Part shown: piece by piece, positions 27,372 through 37,649 of the stretch
How positions within the stretch are numbered: the stretch's first letter is position 1
How the letters are laid out: every line of letters starts with the position of its first letter
Source of the DNA: Alcaligenes faecalis
GTDB taxonomy: Bacteria > Pseudomonadota > Gammaproteobacteria > Burkholderiales > Burkholderiaceae_B
Direction: 5' to 3'
DNA: 64,000 nucleotides
Assembly: GCF_041521385.1 (NCBI RefSeq)
Contig: NZ_CP168006.1
Span: forward strand, 2,074,858 to 2,138,857
Notes under the pieces: generated by a model
What the model was told of the DNA's origin: nothing
What the model saw: the letters and a program-made list of their open reading frames with translations, nothing else
Database searches by the model: none
Program-made: the position numbers and the translations under genes

Positions 27372-28604
27372 ATGATGAGCCACACACTTTGGACTGATTT
27401 ACGCCTGGCCCCCAACGCCGACCCCGAGCACGTCATCGAAGATGCGTGTCTGGTCGAACAGGCAGGCCGTATCGCCTGGATGGGCCCGCGCCCTGCTCTG
27501 CCCGCGCAGTGGCAACACCCTACTCACGAACACAGGCTGGGAAACCGCTGGGTCACCCCTGGCCTGATCGATTGTCACACTCATCTGGTTTACGGCGACA
27601 ATCGCGCCCAAGAGTTTGCCCTGCGGCTGGCCGGGGCCTCTTATGAAGACATCGCCCGCCAGGGTGGCGGCATTGTGTCCTCCGTCAAAGCCACGCGCTC
27701 CCTGAGCGAAGACGAATTACTCGCCCAAGCCCTGCGCCGACTGGATGCCTTGCTGGACGAAGGCGTCACCGCGATTGAAATCAAATCCGGCTACGGCCTG
27801 AATCTGGAGAGCGAGCGCAAGATGCTGCGTGTGGCCCGCCGTCTGGGTGAGCTGCGCCCGGTCACCGTACGCACCACCTTTTTAGGGGCCCATGCCCTGC
27901 CCCCTGAATTTGCCGGACAAACCGATGCCTATCTGGATCTGGTGTGCGATCACATGCTGCCCACGCTGGCACAAGAAGGACTAATCGATGCAGTTGACGT
28001 CTTTTGCGAGCGCATTGCCTTTGATTTGAAGCAGTCCGAGCGCGTCCTGAAAGCAGCCCAGGACCTGGGTCTACCCGTCAAAATGCACGCCGAACAGCTC
28101 TCCAACCTGGGCGGTACGGAAATGGCAGCCCGTTATCACGCCCTGTCGACCGATCATCTGGAATATCTGGATGAGGCCGGTGTCATCGCCATGAAACAAG
28201 CAGGAACCGTGGCCGTACTCCTGCCCGGTGCCTACTACTTCCTGCGTGAAACGCAGTTGCCCCCTATCGGATTGCTACGCAAACACGGCGTGCCCATGGC
28301 CCTGTCCACCGACAGCAACCCCGGTACCTCCCCCTGTGCCTCCCTATTATTGATGCTGAACATGGGCAGCACGCTTTTCAAGCTGACAGTCCCGGAGGCC
28401 CTGGCAGGCGTCACCCGCCATGCCGCCAAAGCCCTGGGTGCCCCGGATATCAGCGGTGAATTGAGTATCGGGGCCCGCGCCGACTTTGCCGCCTGGGATA
28501 TAGACTCCCTACCTGAGCTGGTCTACTGGCTGGGCCTGCCACGCTGTGCCCTGGTCGTGTACCAAGGAATCATCAGCCGTGACCTGCGTAAGGAGTCACC
28601 ATGA
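27372..28604 (+). CDS. hutI: Imidazolonepropionase
   Basis: This 410-residue amidohydrolase opens the imidazolone ring of 4-imidazolone-5-propionate to give N-formimino-glutamate, the third step of histidine degradation. The metal-binding motif [16 protein letters not shown] and the [24 protein letters not shown] and [12 protein letters not shown] motifs match the family, with [10 protein letters not shown] near the C-terminus. Its stop codon overlaps the hutF start (ATGA), so translation is coupled. An in-frame ATG at 27375 is an equal alternative start. Confidence 0.97.
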   Translation: MMSHTLWTDLRLAPNADPEHVIEDACLVEQAGRIAWMGPRPALPAQWQHPTHEHRLGNRWVTPGLIDCHTHLVYGDNRAQEFALRLAGASYEDIARQGGGIVSSVKATRSLSEDELLAQALRRLDALLDEGVTAIEIKSGYGLNLESERKMLRVARRLGELRPVTVRTTFLGAHALPPEFAGQTDAYLDLVCDHMLPTLAQEGLIDAVDVFCERIAFDLKQSERVLKAAQDLGLPVKMHAEQLSNLGGTEMAARYHALSTDHLEYLDEAGVIAMKQAGTVAVLLPGAYYFLRETQLPPIGLLRKHGVPMALSTDSNPGTSPCASLLLMLNMGSTLFKLTVPEALAGVTRHAAKALGAPDISGELSIGARADFAAWDIDSLPELVYWLGLPRCALVVYQGIISRDLRKESP

Positions 28605-30022
28605 CTATTCTGCGGCACTATGAGGCACTTTGGGCCCCTTGGGCCTATCTGGACAGCCAATGGCAAGCCAATGTACTGCTGCGCTGGGATCTGGACGGTA
28701 CGCTAACGCATGTTCTCCCCGAAGCCAGCCAACAAGACATAGACACCGCAGGCTCCGTCTATAAGGCACTGGGCGCGGCACTGCCGGGCATGCCCAATCT
28801 GCATTCACACGCTTTTCAAAGCGCCATGGCCGGGCTGACCGAATTCCGGGGGCAAGGCCAGGACAGCTTCTGGAGCTGGCGCGACCTGATGTACCGTTTC
28901 GCTGCCCGTCTGGAACCCGAGCATATGCAGGCCATCGCCCAATGGCTCTATATACAGATGCTGAAAGCGGGCTATACCAGCGTGTGTGAATTCCATTACC
29001 TGCATCACCAGCGCGACGGCCAAAATTACGCACCCATAGGCCTGCTGGCCCAAGGCGTCATGGAAGCGGCCAGCGCCAGCGGGCTGGCCATTACCCTGCT
29101 GCCCGTGCTGTATCAGCACAGCAATTTCGGCAGTCAGGCTCCCCGCCAGGATCAACAACGCTTTTTGAATAGCCCCACACAATTGCTGCACCTGCTGGAG
29201 TCCTTGCACAACAGCCACCCCTTACATGCGGACCGGCGTTACGGTATTGCGCCCCACTCCCTGCGCGCCGCCAATACTGCTTCCATCAATACCCTGATCG
29301 ACGGCCTGCACAGCCTGCCCTCGCGCCACCCGATTCACATCCACATTGCCGAGCAAATGGCCGAAGTGCTGGCCTGCCAGGACATTAAGGGCTGCAGCCC
29401 AGTGGCCTATCTGTATGACAACTTCAATGTGGACGAACGCTGGTGTCTGGTCCACGCCACTCATATCGACGAGCAGGAGCGCAAGCAAATTGCCCGTAGC
29501 GGTGCCGTAGCAGGCTTGTGCCCGACCACCGAGGCAAATCTGGGCGATGGCCTGTTCCCCGCCGCCGCCTTTCTGGCTGAGCAAGGGCGTATGGGCCTAG
29601 GTTCAGACAGTCATATCTGCGTGGACTGGCGCGCCGAATTGCGCTTGCTGGAATATGGTCAACGATTGATCAGTCAGCAACGCAATGTGCTGACTTCCCC
29701 CCAACAGCCTTTTGTAGCGGACTATTTGTTTGAAACCTGCACGCGCGGTGGCGCACAGGCCTCCGGACGAACCAGCGGACAGCTACGCCCCGGCCATCAG
29801 GCGGATTTCATGGTGATTGATTTGGAACACCCCAGTCTGGCGGGACTGGATAGCCAACATTGGCTGTCGGCTCTGGTCTTTTCCGAACGCGCCCACACCA
29901 ACCCGATTCGCGATGTGTTCGTCAGCGGTAAAACCTGCATTAGGGATGGCCATCATCCGCAAGAAGAAGCGGCCTGTGCGGCTTATAAAAAAACGCTGGA
30001 AAGTCTGATGACAAAAGCCTAG
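28601..30022 (+). CDS. hutF: Formimidoylglutamate deiminase
   Basis: This 473-residue amidohydrolase removes ammonia from formimino-glutamate to give N-formylglutamate, defining the five-step hut pathway. It shows the metal motif [28 protein letters not shown] and [10 protein letters not shown]. The following enzyme of this route, N-formylglutamate deformylase (HutG), is not in the window. The gene overlaps the end of hutI by 4 bp. It converges with hutH, and the gap between them carries two hairpins. Confidence 0.96.
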   Translation: MTILRHYEALWAPWAYLDSQWQANVLLRWDLDGTLTHVLPEASQQDIDTAGSVYKALGAALPGMPNLHSHAFQSAMAGLTEFRGQGQDSFWSWRDLMYRFAARLEPEHMQAIAQWLYIQMLKAGYTSVCEFHYLHHQRDGQNYAPIGLLAQGVMEAASASGLAITLLPVLYQHSNFGSQAPRQDQQRFLNSPTQLLHLLESLHNSHPLHADRRYGIAPHSLRAANTASINTLIDGLHSLPSRHPIHIHIAEQMAEVLACQDIKGCSPVAYLYDNFNVDERWCLVHATHIDEQERKQIARSGAVAGLCPTTEANLGDGLFPAAAFLAEQGRMGLGSDSHICVDWRAELRLLEYGQRLISQQRNVLTSPQQPFVADYLFETCTRGGAQASGRTSGQLRPGHQADFMVIDLEHPSLAGLDSQHWLSALVFSERAHTNPIRDVFVSGKTCIRDGHHPQEEAACAAYKKTLESLMTKA

Positions 30023-30145
30023 ATCCAATAACCCGACCACCCATTTTCTTCATGGCGATCTGCACACCATAGGCAATGAAGCCAGGCTGTCTGACACGTT
30101 CAGTGCCTCGTATTATGGTCTAGCCGAATCCAGCAACAAGCAAAA

Positions 30146-30194
30146 GGCAGGAAGCTGATTGAACTACTCACCCGACTCTACTCAGCTTCCTGCC
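30146..30194. repeat. 13-bp inverted repeat between hutF and hutH
   Basis: GGCAGGAAGCTGA at 30146-30158 and TCAGCTTCCTGCC at 30182-30194 are perfect complements with a 23-base loop. It lies 124 bp beyond the hutF stop. There is no T-run, so its function as a plus-strand terminator is doubtful. Confidence 0.55.
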
Positions 30195-30225
30195 CTGGAT
30201 CCAATGAGCCCCCAGAGTGATGCAT

Positions 30226-30259
30226 AAAAAAACCCCCGGCTTGGTAATCCAGGCCAGGG
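30226..30259 (-). terminator. Intrinsic terminator after hutH
   Basis: On the minus strand an 11-bp GC-rich stem (30249-30259 with 30234-30244, one mismatch and one G-T pair) is followed by seven T residues. It lies 36 bp beyond the hutH stop. Confidence 0.75.
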
Positions 30260-30294
30260 ACAAGTTCGTGGAGACAACAACAATCAGCAGTCCT

Positions 30295-31839
30295 TCATGA
30301 AAGCTCAAACAGATCCACCGCCGTCGCGGCCAGACTCTCGTCCAGCACCAAAGTTTTCAGAGCTTCAATGTCCGGTGCCAGATAGCGATCTTGATCGTAG
30401 AAAGGCACGACCTGACGAATCGCGTCTTGCACCTTCTTCAAACGCGCTGAAGTCAACAAAGGCGCATGAAAATCAATACCCTGTGCCGCACACAGCAATT
30501 CAATAGCCACAATCGCAGCCGTGTTCTGCGCCATGTCTTCCAGCCTGCGCGCCGCAAAGGTAGCCATGCTGACGTGGTCTTCCTGATTAGCCGAAGTCGG
30601 CAGACTATCCACACTGGCAGGGTGTGCCAGCGACTTGTTTTCCGAAGCCAAAGCCGCCGCGGTCACATGAGCAATCATGAAGCCCGAATTCAAACCAGCG
30701 GAAGGTACCAGGAACGGGGGCAGTCCAGAGATGCTGGCGTCAATCAACAAGGCCACGCGGCGTTCTGCCAAGGCACCCATTTCAGCAATGGCCAGCGCCA
30801 AACCATCAGCAGCGAACGCCACCGGCTCGGCATGAAAGTTGCCACCTGAAAGCACCTGATCCGGTTCGCCATTTTTGCCGGGGAACACCAGCGGGTTATC
30901 CGTAACGGCATTGGCTTCGGTCAGCAAGGTACGTTCGTTTTGCGTGATCAGATCCTGAATCGCGCCCATGACCTGGGGCTGGCAACGCAAGCTGTAGGGG
31001 TCCTGCACCTTGTTGTCATTGTCACGGTGCGACTGACGAATCTGGCTACCGGCCAGCAACTGCCGATACAGGCGGGCGGCATAAATCTGCCCTGGCTGCC
31101 CACGCACCTCATGGATACGCGGATCAAAAGGCGCATCACTGCCTTTGGCGGCGTCCACACTCAAGGCACCGGCCAAAATCGCACTGCGGAACAAGGTCTG
31201 GGCGCGGAACAGGCCATGTAACGCCAAAGCCGTAGACACTTGCGTACCATTGATCAGCGCCAGCCCTTCCTTGGCCGCCAGCACAATCGGGGTGATACCG
31301 GCCTTGGCCAAAGCCTGCTGAGCCGGCATCCATTCGCCCTGCCACTTGGCTTGTCCTTCACCGATCAGGGTCAGCGTCATATGCGACAGAGGCGCCAAAT
31401 CGCCCGATGCCCCCACAGACCCTTTGGACGGAATGAAAGGCACCACCCCCGCATTCAGAATGTTCAGCAAGGTCGTGACCACCTGCGAGCGTATCCCCGA
31501 AAAGCCGCGCGCCAAGCTGGCAATTTTCATGGCCATGATCAAGCGGGCCACCGCATCGGACACCGGCTCGCCCACCCCCACGGAGTGCGACAAAATCAGG
31601 TTCTTTTGCAACTGCTCCAGATCGTGGTCGGGAATGCGTTGCTGGGCCAGCTTGCCAAAGCCGGTATTGATGCCATAAGCCGGATTACCCTCACGGATAA
31701 TCTTGGCCACAATGGCCGAGGACGCATCCATGGCCCCGATCGCCTCTGGCGGCAGAGTCAGAACAGTCGGTTCCTGCCAGATTTGGCGCAATTGTGCCAA
31801 AGTCAGTGCGCCGGGAGAAAGCTCGATACTCTTGCTCAT
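30295..31839 (-). CDS. hutH: Histidine ammonia-lyase
   Basis: This 514-residue enzyme deaminates histidine to urocanate. The self-forming MIO cofactor segment is present in [14 protein letters not shown], with the Ala-Ser-Gly triad at about residue 145. [12 protein letters not shown] near residue 54, the central [15 protein letters not shown] and the later [21 protein letters not shown] also match. It is the second gene of hutU-hutH, starting 18 bp after hutU. A terminator follows. Confidence 0.97.
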   Translation of the reverse strand: MSKSIELSPGALTLAQLRQIWQEPTVLTLPPEAIGAMDASSAIVAKIIREGNPAYGINTGFGKLAQQRIPDHDLEQLQKNLILSHSVGVGEPVSDAVARLIMAMKIASLARGFSGIRSQVVTTLLNILNAGVVPFIPSKGSVGASGDLAPLSHMTLTLIGEGQAKWQGEWMPAQQALAKAGITPIVLAAKEGLALINGTQVSTALALHGLFRAQTLFRSAILAGALSVDAAKGSDAPFDPRIHEVRGQPGQIYAARLYRQLLAGSQIRQSHRDNDNKVQDPYSLRCQPQVMGAIQDLITQNERTLLTEANAVTDNPLVFPGKNGEPDQVLSGGNFHAEPVAFAADGLALAIAEMGALAERRVALLIDASISGLPPFLVPSAGLNSGFMIAHVTAAALASENKSLAHPASVDSLPTSANQEDHVSMATFAARRLEDMAQNTAAIVAIELLCAAQGIDFHAPLLTSARLKKVQDAIRQVVPFYDQDRYLAPDIEALKTLVLDESLAATAVDLFELS

Positions 31840-31857
31840 TTATCTGTCCTGTTTTTC

Positions 31858-33573
31858 TTACTTGATCATGGGCAGTGTCAGCCCGAAATTCTTGGCCGTT
31901 TGAATCGCCAGCTCGTAGCCTGCATCCGCATGACGCATCACACCACTGGCGCAATCGTTAATCAAGACCCGCTCCAGACGAACGTCAGCCTGCTCAGTAC
32001 CGTCAGCCACAATCACCATGCCCGCGTGCTGACTGTAGCCCATGCCCACCCCGCCCCCGTGGTGCAGCGAGACCCAGCTAGCCCCGCCTGCGGTATTCAG
32101 CAAGGCATTCAACAACGGCCAGTCCGACACAGCATCCGTGCCATCACGCATGCTTTCGGTTTCGCGGTTGGGGCTGGCCACCGAACCGGTATCCAAGTGG
32201 TCGCGGCCAATCACAATCGGCGCTTTCAGCTCGCCGTTACGCACCATTTCGTTAAAGGCCAGACCGGCGCGGTGACGCTCACCCAGCCCCAGCCAGCAAA
32301 TTCGTGAAGGCAAGCCCTGGAAAGCAATGCGCTCCTGCGCCATGTCCAGCCAGCGATGCACGTGCTGATTGTCGGGGAACAGCTCTTTGATCTTTTGATC
32401 GGTTTTGTAGATGTCTTCCGGGTCGCCCGACAAGGCCACCCAACGGAACGGGCCTTTGCCCTCGCAAAACAAGGGGCGAATATAGGCGGGCACAAAACCG
32501 GGAAAGTCAAAGGCATTGGCCACGCCTTCATCAAACGCGACTTGGCGAATGTTATTGCCGTAGTCCACAACCGGAATACCCATTTTCTGGAAATCCAGCA
32601 TGGCCTGTACATGAACCGCGCAAGACTTGGCGGCCGCTTGCTGAATGCGGGTGTGTTGCGTCGGGTCTTTCTGCGCGGCCTGCCACTGTTCCACCGTCCA
32701 GCCTGACGGCAAATAGCCATTGAGCAGATCGTGGGCGGACGTCTGGTCCGTCACCAGATCAGGTTTCAAACCACCGGCTTGGGCGCGTCGCACCAGTTCG
32801 GGCAATATATCGGCCGCATTACCCAGCAAGCCAATCGACACAGCCTCCTTGGCCGTAGTGTGTTGGGCAATCAGCTCCAACGCATGGTCCAGATCGCGCG
32901 CTTGCTTATCCAGATAACGAGTCTGCAAACGGAAGTCGATACTGCTTTGCTTGCATTCAATCGTCAGCGATACCGCCCCAGCAAAGCTGGCAGCCAAAGG
33001 CTGTGCGCCGCCCATGCCACCCAGGCCAGCAGTCAGAATCCAGCGCCCGGCCAGCGAACCACCAAAATGCTGACGACCTGCCTCGGCAAACGTCTCGTAC
33101 GTGCCTTGCACAATGCCCTGGCTGCCAATGTAGATCCAGCTACCTGCCGTCATCTGTCCGTACATGAACAAACCGGCCTGATCCAGCTCGTGAAACGTCT
33201 CCCACGTGGCCCATTTAGGGACCAGATTCGAGTTGGCCAGCAACACACGCGGCGCATCGCTATGAGTACGAAACACACCCACCGGCTTGCCGGACTGGAT
33301 CAGCAACGTCTGGTTATCTTCCAACTGGCGCAGGCTGGCCAGAATCTGGTCGTAGCACTCCCAGTTTCGGGCCGCACGCCCGATGCCGCCGTACACCACC
33401 AGATGCTGGGGATTCTCGGCCACGGCCGGGTCCAGATTGTTCTGAATCATGCGGTACGCGGCTTCCGCCACCCAGTTCTTGCAACTGAGCTGTGTCCCCG
33501 TAGGGGCATGAATCTGCCGCGTGGCATCAAAACGTGGATCCTGGCTGGCCGCCGAAGTGTGATGATCAGGCAT
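31858..33573 (-). CDS. hutU: Urocanate hydratase
   Basis: This 571-residue NAD+-dependent enzyme converts urocanate to 4-imidazolone-5-propionate. Family motifs are [25 protein letters not shown] (NAD site region), [28 protein letters not shown] [16 protein letters not shown], and the C-terminal [21 protein letters not shown]. The frame is open to 33708, but I choose ATG 33573 (MPDHHTSA) because GGAGG sits nine bases before it and the extension is not family-like. It is the first gene of the hutUH operon, divergent from hutC. Confidence 0.96.
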   Translation of the reverse strand: MPDHHTSAASQDPRFDATRQIHAPTGTQLSCKNWVAEAAYRMIQNNLDPAVAENPQHLVVYGGIGRAARNWECYDQILASLRQLEDNQTLLIQSGKPVGVFRTHSDAPRVLLANSNLVPKWATWETFHELDQAGLFMYGQMTAGSWIYIGSQGIVQGTYETFAEAGRQHFGGSLAGRWILTAGLGGMGGAQPLAASFAGAVSLTIECKQSSIDFRLQTRYLDKQARDLDHALELIAQHTTAKEAVSIGLLGNAADILPELVRRAQAGGLKPDLVTDQTSAHDLLNGYLPSGWTVEQWQAAQKDPTQHTRIQQAAAKSCAVHVQAMLDFQKMGIPVVDYGNNIRQVAFDEGVANAFDFPGFVPAYIRPLFCEGKGPFRWVALSGDPEDIYKTDQKIKELFPDNQHVHRWLDMAQERIAFQGLPSRICWLGLGERHRAGLAFNEMVRNGELKAPIVIGRDHLDTGSVASPNRETESMRDGTDAVSDWPLLNALLNTAGGASWVSLHHGGGVGMGYSQHAGMVIVADGTEQADVRLERVLINDCASGVMRHADAGYELAIQTAKNFGLTLPMIK

Positions 33574-33696
33574 GCTGATGTCCTCCATCTGGGGTGTCTC
33601 TGGATACGCGCTGGTTCTATCTGGCAGGCTGTTTCCACACGCGGAAAGCAGACCCAAGCGCCGACAAAACAACGGTTTTCTTGTAAGCTCACGCCA

Positions 33697-33729
33697 ATGT
33701 ATAGTCATTTTTTAAAGTTGTCTATACAT
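33697..33729. promoter_or_regulatory. Probable HutC operators between hutU and hutC
   Basis: TTGTCTATACAT at 33718-33729 and ATGTATAGTCAT at 33697-33708 both resemble the TTGTATATACAA palindrome before hutD. Ten bases (TTGTCTATAC) are identical to a site at 26708. The location fits repression of hutUH and self-control of hutC. Confidence 0.68.
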
Positions 33730-33863
33730 ATACGAAAGAGAGTCTTGCATATGCTCATGAGCGTGAACATGACAAGCATCATTCATTGCCCCGTTCACGA
33801 TCTTAAATCTGGTCTGTGCGAGGCTCTTTTGAGTGTGAACACGTCCTACAGGAAAACATAAGA

Positions 33864-34595
33864 ATGGATGTTCCCATGACGAGTCATTCATCGTCCGAAC
33901 CGACCCTGCCCGCCTATCTGCAAATCAAGAATTTTGTGCTGGAGAAAATTCAGTCCGGCCAATGGCGTGCAGGTGACCTGGTCCCCACCGAACTGGCTTT
34001 ATGTAAGCAGTTTGGTGTATCACGCATGACAGTCAACCGCGCTCTGCGCGAACTGACCAACGACGCGTTGCTGGTCCGCATCAAAGGCTCGGGCACTTAT
34101 GTGGCGCAGCCCAAATTCCAGTCCACCCTGATCGAGATACGCAGCATCGCGCAGGATATACGGGAGCGCGGCCACCAGCACAGTTGTCAGGTGCTGAGCA
34201 TGGAGCGGCTGCAAGCCAGCCCGGCTCAAGCGCGGCTGTATGATATTGCGCCGGGTGCGACGTTGTTTCATTCCATTATTGTTCATGCGGAGAACGGCTT
34301 GCCCATCCAGTACGAGGATCGTCTGGTGGATGCACACATGGCCCCGGATTACATGGAGCAAGACTGGGACCAGATCACGCCCAATGAGTATCTGCTGCGC
34401 GTTGCTCCCTTGCCGACCGGCTTTTACAGCATCGAGGTACTGGTGCCGCCCGCCGGAATCGCACAGGCCCTGCACATGAAGGAGCAGCAGCCCTGTTTGG
34501 TGATGGACCGCCGCACTTTTTCCAGCGAGCAGTTCACGACTCACGCCAGGCTATGGCATCCCGGCGATCGCTATAAATTCACCGGCAAGATGTAA
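33864..34595 (+). CDS. hutC: Histidine utilisation repressor
   Basis: This 243-residue GntR-family regulator has an N-terminal winged helix (about residues 15-85: IQSGQWRAGDLVPTE, VSRMTVNRALREL, RIKGSGTYVA) and a C-terminal UTRA ligand domain (about 100-240: HSIIVHAENGLPIQYEDRLVD). In the family urocanate releases HutC from DNA. ATG 33864 is chosen after AGGAAAA; the frame is open to 33816 and another ATG lies at 33876. It is divergent from hutUH with shared operator-like sites. Confidence 0.94.
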   Translation: MDVPMTSHSSSEPTLPAYLQIKNFVLEKIQSGQWRAGDLVPTELALCKQFGVSRMTVNRALRELTNDALLVRIKGSGTYVAQPKFQSTLIEIRSIAQDIRERGHQHSCQVLSMERLQASPAQARLYDIAPGATLFHSIIVHAENGLPIQYEDRLVDAHMAPDYMEQDWDQITPNEYLLRVAPLPTGFYSIEVLVPPAGIAQALHMKEQQPCLVMDRRTFSSEQFTTHARLWHPGDRYKFTGKM

Positions 34596-34721
34596 GCTGT
34601 AAACCTGCTCCGCCTGGAGTTTGAGTCCCAAACGCATTGATCAGGCGGACAGGTTTTTCGCCTTCCTGAGCCATACCACATCGCCATTTTCTGATCGCTT
34701 GCAACCCCCACCGTCCCTCTA

Positions 34722-35585
34722 TCAGCCTATTGCCACCACGCTGGAACGGGCCTGCTCATGCTGGCGATAGCAGGTCAAAGATAGCCCTGTGTGGCGCTTG
34801 AAATAGCGGCACAGATAGGACGGATCCTCAAAATTCAACTGATCGGCAATCTGCCCGATCGCCAGTTGGCTGTAGGAAAGCAGCGCCTTGATCTCCAGAA
34901 CCACTTGCCTGTCGATCAAGGCCTTGGGGCTGTCGTTGAAGAGCTCTTTGCTCAGTTGAGATAGGTAAAACGGCGTGATATTGAGCGCATCCGCATAAAA
35001 CTTCACCTCTCTGTGCTTTCGACATTGCTGGCCTACCAGCTCCCAAAACCGCCAACTGATCATTTCCTTGCGGCTGAACGGCTGACTGTCCTGGTATTCG
35101 GACGGAATCTGCTCGGCAATACGCAGAAAGAGATTCTGCAACTGGTTACGCAGCATGATGTGTTGATACAGCCTGCGGGTCTGCACAATCTCGCGCAGTT
35201 GCACCAGCCATGCAGCCAGCAATGCCCGATCCCTCTGCGGGGGCATACACAAGGGATTGTCGTGCAGGAACACAAACAAGGGATTGGGCAGCGGATAAGC
35301 CACTTCTGAAGCCAGGCTCTTGGGCATCAACAGAAAAAACACCTTGAAGCCGCGCGAACGCCGTTTCAGTATGGCGATGGTGTCTTCAGCCAGCACCAGC
35401 ACATCATCACGCTGCACAATCTGGTCCTTGAAATTCAGGCTGACCCGGGCACGGCCTGACAGGCAAATCATCAAGGTCATATAGGCATGACCAAAAGACA
35501 AAGGCATCCCCACGCCTTCGGACAGCGTTGTCTCGCCCGTCAAGCAACCGTCGTTGGCGTTGAATAACTGTGGAATGTGATGCAT
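34722..35585 (-). CDS. AraC family transcriptional regulator
   Basis: This 287-residue regulator has an N-terminal cupin-like sensing domain (about residues 10-150) and a C-terminal double helix-turn-helix (about 190-280) with ALNITPFYLSQLSKELF and IADQLNFEDPSYLCRYFKRHTGLS. ATG 35585 is chosen; the frame starts with a TTG ten codons upstream. Its target is unknown. It stands between hutC and a GNAT gene with no obvious partner, so the ligand cannot be guessed. Confidence 0.88.
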   Translation of the reverse strand: MHHIPQLFNANDGCLTGETTLSEGVGMPLSFGHAYMTLMICLSGRARVSLNFKDQIVQRDDVLVLAEDTIAILKRRSRGFKVFFLLMPKSLASEVAYPLPNPLFVFLHDNPLCMPPQRDRALLAAWLVQLREIVQTRRLYQHIMLRNQLQNLFLRIAEQIPSEYQDSQPFSRKEMISWRFWELVGQQCRKHREVKFYADALNITPFYLSQLSKELFNDSPKALIDRQVVLEIKALLSYSQLAIGQIADQLNFEDPSYLCRYFKRHTGLSLTCYRQHEQARSSVVAIG

Positions 35586-35717
35586 GGGGATGGGCTGTCC
35601 TTTACTGGCTGACAACAGACAAGACTTTCTAAAAGTACCGAAAGTACCAAGGTACTGCTCTGTTCCCTAAACCCACCAGCTTCTATTCTGTTTTCTACTT
35701 GATTGCGAGTAAAGAAA

Positions 35718-36272
35718 ATGAAACTTCAAACAGAAAGACTTATTTTACGACCCTGGCAGGACAGCGACGCCGAGGATTTGTACGAATACGCCCAAGACGA
35801 ACGAGTTGGCCCGATTGCCGGCTGGCCTGCTCATACCAGTGTTGAGGAAAGTACTGAAATTATCCGCACCGTTTTCAATATGCCCGAAGTGTATGCCGTC
35901 GTACACAAGGACAATGGCCGGGCCGTCGGTTGCATTGGCATCCTGATCGGCAAGAACAGCAACATCCAGATCAGTGAAGAAGAAGGCGAAATTGCGTACT
36001 GGATTGGCGTCCCCTACTGGGGTCAGGGCTTGATCCCTGAGGCCGTGCGCGAAGTGATGCGACACGCTTTTGAAACACTGAAGCTGAAGGCCCTGTGGTG
36101 CGGCTACTTTGCCAACAATGCCCAATCGCAGATTGTGCAAACCAAGTGTGGCTTTCGCCATCATCACACCGAGGAAAACAAGTACAACCCGTTTCTGCAG
36201 GACTATCGGACTGAACACATCAGCCGTATTACAGCCCAGCAATGGCTGGCCTTGCCCAAACAACCGGCTTAA
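35718..36272 (+). CDS. GNAT acetyltransferase, RimJ/RimL-like
   Basis: This 184-residue protein begins MKLQTERLILRPWQDSDAEDLYEYAQDE, the typical start of RimJ/RimL-type acetyltransferases, and contains the acetyl-CoA segment EIAYWIGVPYWGQGLIPEAVREVM. Substrates of this branch range from ribosomal proteins to small molecules or antibiotics, and nothing here distinguishes them. ATG 35718 is chosen because it opens the conserved start. It is divergent from the AraC gene. Confidence 0.88.
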   Translation: MKLQTERLILRPWQDSDAEDLYEYAQDERVGPIAGWPAHTSVEESTEIIRTVFNMPEVYAVVHKDNGRAVGCIGILIGKNSNIQISEEEGEIAYWIGVPYWGQGLIPEAVREVMRHAFETLKLKALWCGYFANNAQSQIVQTKCGFRHHHTEENKYNPFLQDYRTEHISRITAQQWLALPKQPA

Positions 36273-36320
36273 ACGCCTGTCGTAATCCACGCACGCCGTG
36301 GTACTGGGCATAACGGTGAC

Positions 36321-36812
36321 TCAGACCACGTGCTTGATCAGCCAAGCGGCAAGGTACATGCCCAGACCAAAAATTGCGTGTGTCAGCACGCTGCGCAAAC
36401 GGTTGACCCAAGGCGTAGGGGTACGCGATGCCGCCACCCCCGCTCCCATGGCGGGCTGCATCACAAAAAAGGGCATCACGACCGTGACCGTACCCACAAT
36501 GACAGCAGGCAGCCAGCGGGGATCCTGCAACCACGCGGTGCCGTAGACCGCCACCATCAAAAAGGCGAAAACAATGCCCACGGCGTAGTGAATGAACCAG
36601 CCCCAGGCAGACTCTCCCGCAATCGGCTCAGCTTTGCCGATATGACTGTGCGCGAGTTGACCACGCAGCAAATGCCCAGCCCAACGGCCCACCATGGCGT
36701 AATCTAACGTGGCAACACCCATCGTCTTTTGAATCAGGCCCCAGATATCCATAAACATAGTGGCTCCGACTCCAATCAGAATCACTTGCCCCCATTCATT
36801 GATCGATAACAT
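36321..36812 (-). CDS. DUF2938 family membrane protein
   Basis: This 163-residue protein has four hydrophobic segments and the DUF2938 features GVGATMFMDIWGLIQK, VGRWAGHLLRGQLAH, GWFIHYAVGIVFAFLMVA and MQPAMGAGVAASRTP. ATG 36812 follows AAGGAGTGCCA. It is divergent from a MerR regulator with a shared palindrome, a pairing I recall in other proteobacteria. The function of the family is unknown. Confidence 0.85.
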   Translation of the reverse strand: MLSINEWGQVILIGVGATMFMDIWGLIQKTMGVATLDYAMVGRWAGHLLRGQLAHSHIGKAEPIAGESAWGWFIHYAVGIVFAFLMVAVYGTAWLQDPRWLPAVIVGTVTVVMPFFVMQPAMGAGVAASRTPTPWVNRLRSVLTHAIFGLGMYLAAWLIKHVV

Positions 36813-36857
36813 TGGCACTCCTTTGCATTGATACACCTATCGTTCTGAGCGATCATA

Positions 36858-36875
36858 GAAGTTGAAGTCAACTTC
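36858..36875. promoter_or_regulatory. MerR-type operator between DUF2938 and merR-family genes
   Basis: GAAGTTGA, two bases, then TCAACTTC form a perfect dyad in the 80-bp divergent gap. Its position, 18 bp before the regulator start, fits a MerR-family binding site controlling both genes. Confidence 0.7.
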
Positions 36876-36892
36876 AAGTCAATAGGTATACG

Positions 36893-37339
36893 ATGGATAT
36901 CTCAGAAGTCGCCAAACAAACCGGCTTGCCCTCCTCCACTGTGCGCTATTACGAAAAAGAAGGCCTGATCCGTGCCGTCAGCGCCCCTGGTGAGCGACGT
37001 CGTTTTACGCCGCACGTGCTGGATCAATTGGCCTTGATTGCCTTGGGGCAAGCGGGCGGTTTGTCGCTGGAAGAGATACGGGCCATGCTGCCTCCCGATG
37101 GGGCTCCGCAGGTGGACAGACAATTGCTGCTGTCCAAGGCCGATCAACTGGATGCCACCATCAAACGTCTAACAGCCATGAGCGAAGGCTTACGGCACGC
37201 AGCCCATTGCCCCGCTGCCAATCATACGCAATGCCCGACATTCCAGCGCCTGCTGAAAGCCGCCGCCATCCGTGTAAAAAAGAACAAAACCAGCGGCTGC
37301 AGCGAAGTAGTAGTGTCGCGTCGTGCCAAAACGGTGTAG
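36893..37339 (+). CDS. MerR family transcriptional regulator
   Basis: This 148-residue protein has the MerR winged helix (SEVAKQTGLPSSTVRYYEKEGL at 4-25, then GERRRFTPHVLDQLALIALGQ), a dimerisation helix (about 75-105) and a short Cys/His-containing tail (HCPAANHTQCPTFQRLL) that may sense a metal or thiol-reactive compound. The tail differs from CueR or SoxR patterns, so the signal is unknown. It is divergent from the DUF2938 gene, its likely target. Confidence 0.88.
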   Translation: MDISEVAKQTGLPSSTVRYYEKEGLIRAVSAPGERRRFTPHVLDQLALIALGQAGGLSLEEIRAMLPPDGAPQVDRQLLLSKADQLDATIKRLTAMSEGLRHAAHCPAANHTQCPTFQRLLKAAAIRVKKNKTSGCSEVVVSRRAKTV

Positions 37340-37372
37340 GGCAGAAAAGCCACAACCCTACTGGGCTGATGC

Positions 37373-37402
37373 TTCAAAATCATAGAAACCTCCCCCTATA
37401 AT
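37373..37402 (+). promoter_or_regulatory. Sigma-70-like promoter of the exporter leader
   Basis: TTCAAA at 37373-37378 and a perfect TATAAT at 37397-37402 are separated by 18 bp. Transcription would start near 37409 and give a leader of about 240 bases before the exporter start codon. Confidence 0.6.
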
Positions 37403-37515
37403 GAACGCTTGTCTCAGCAAGGCCATGTACCCTCTTGGGGATTGCGCCTACCTACACAAGTACCGCATTTCGCCAGCAATGCCCCTGCAAGCTATTTGAA
37501 TGAGGAGCCGTCTGC

Positions 37516-37545
37516 ATGACGAGCACTAAGTCAGCAACTGAATAA
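37516..37545 (+). CDS. CmlA-type leader peptide, 9 residues
   Basis: A nine-codon ORF, MTSTKSATE, follows a TGAGGAG ribosome-binding site at eight bases. It resembles in length and composition the MSTSKNADK leader known from inducible cmlA resistance genes, where a drug-stalled ribosome frees the downstream gene. It ends directly at the first arm of a strong hairpin and lies 104 bp before the exporter start. The similarity, hairpin and downstream gene together make a regulatory leader likely. Confidence 0.75.
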   Translation: MTSTKSATE

Positions 37546-37619
37546 GCCGCAACAAGCTCTGGTCTTGTTGCGGCGTTCTGTACTTCCAATCCCGCTGATT
37601 GATAACAAACAGACGCCGC
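37546..37619 (+). promoter_or_regulatory. Two mutually exclusive leader hairpins (attenuator)
   Basis: Hairpin 1 pairs 37546-37556 with 37564-37574 (11 bp, perfect) and starts directly after the leader peptide stop. Hairpin 2 pairs 37570-37581 with 37609-37619 (11 bp with one bulge). They share 37570-37574, so only one can form. A T-rich stretch follows hairpin 2. Earlier in the leader, 37436-37444 can also pair with 37472-37481. Whether control is by translation or by termination is not resolved. Confidence 0.7.
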
Positions 37620-37649
37620 CCGATTTCTTTTTCGAGTGGTAATTTTGTT

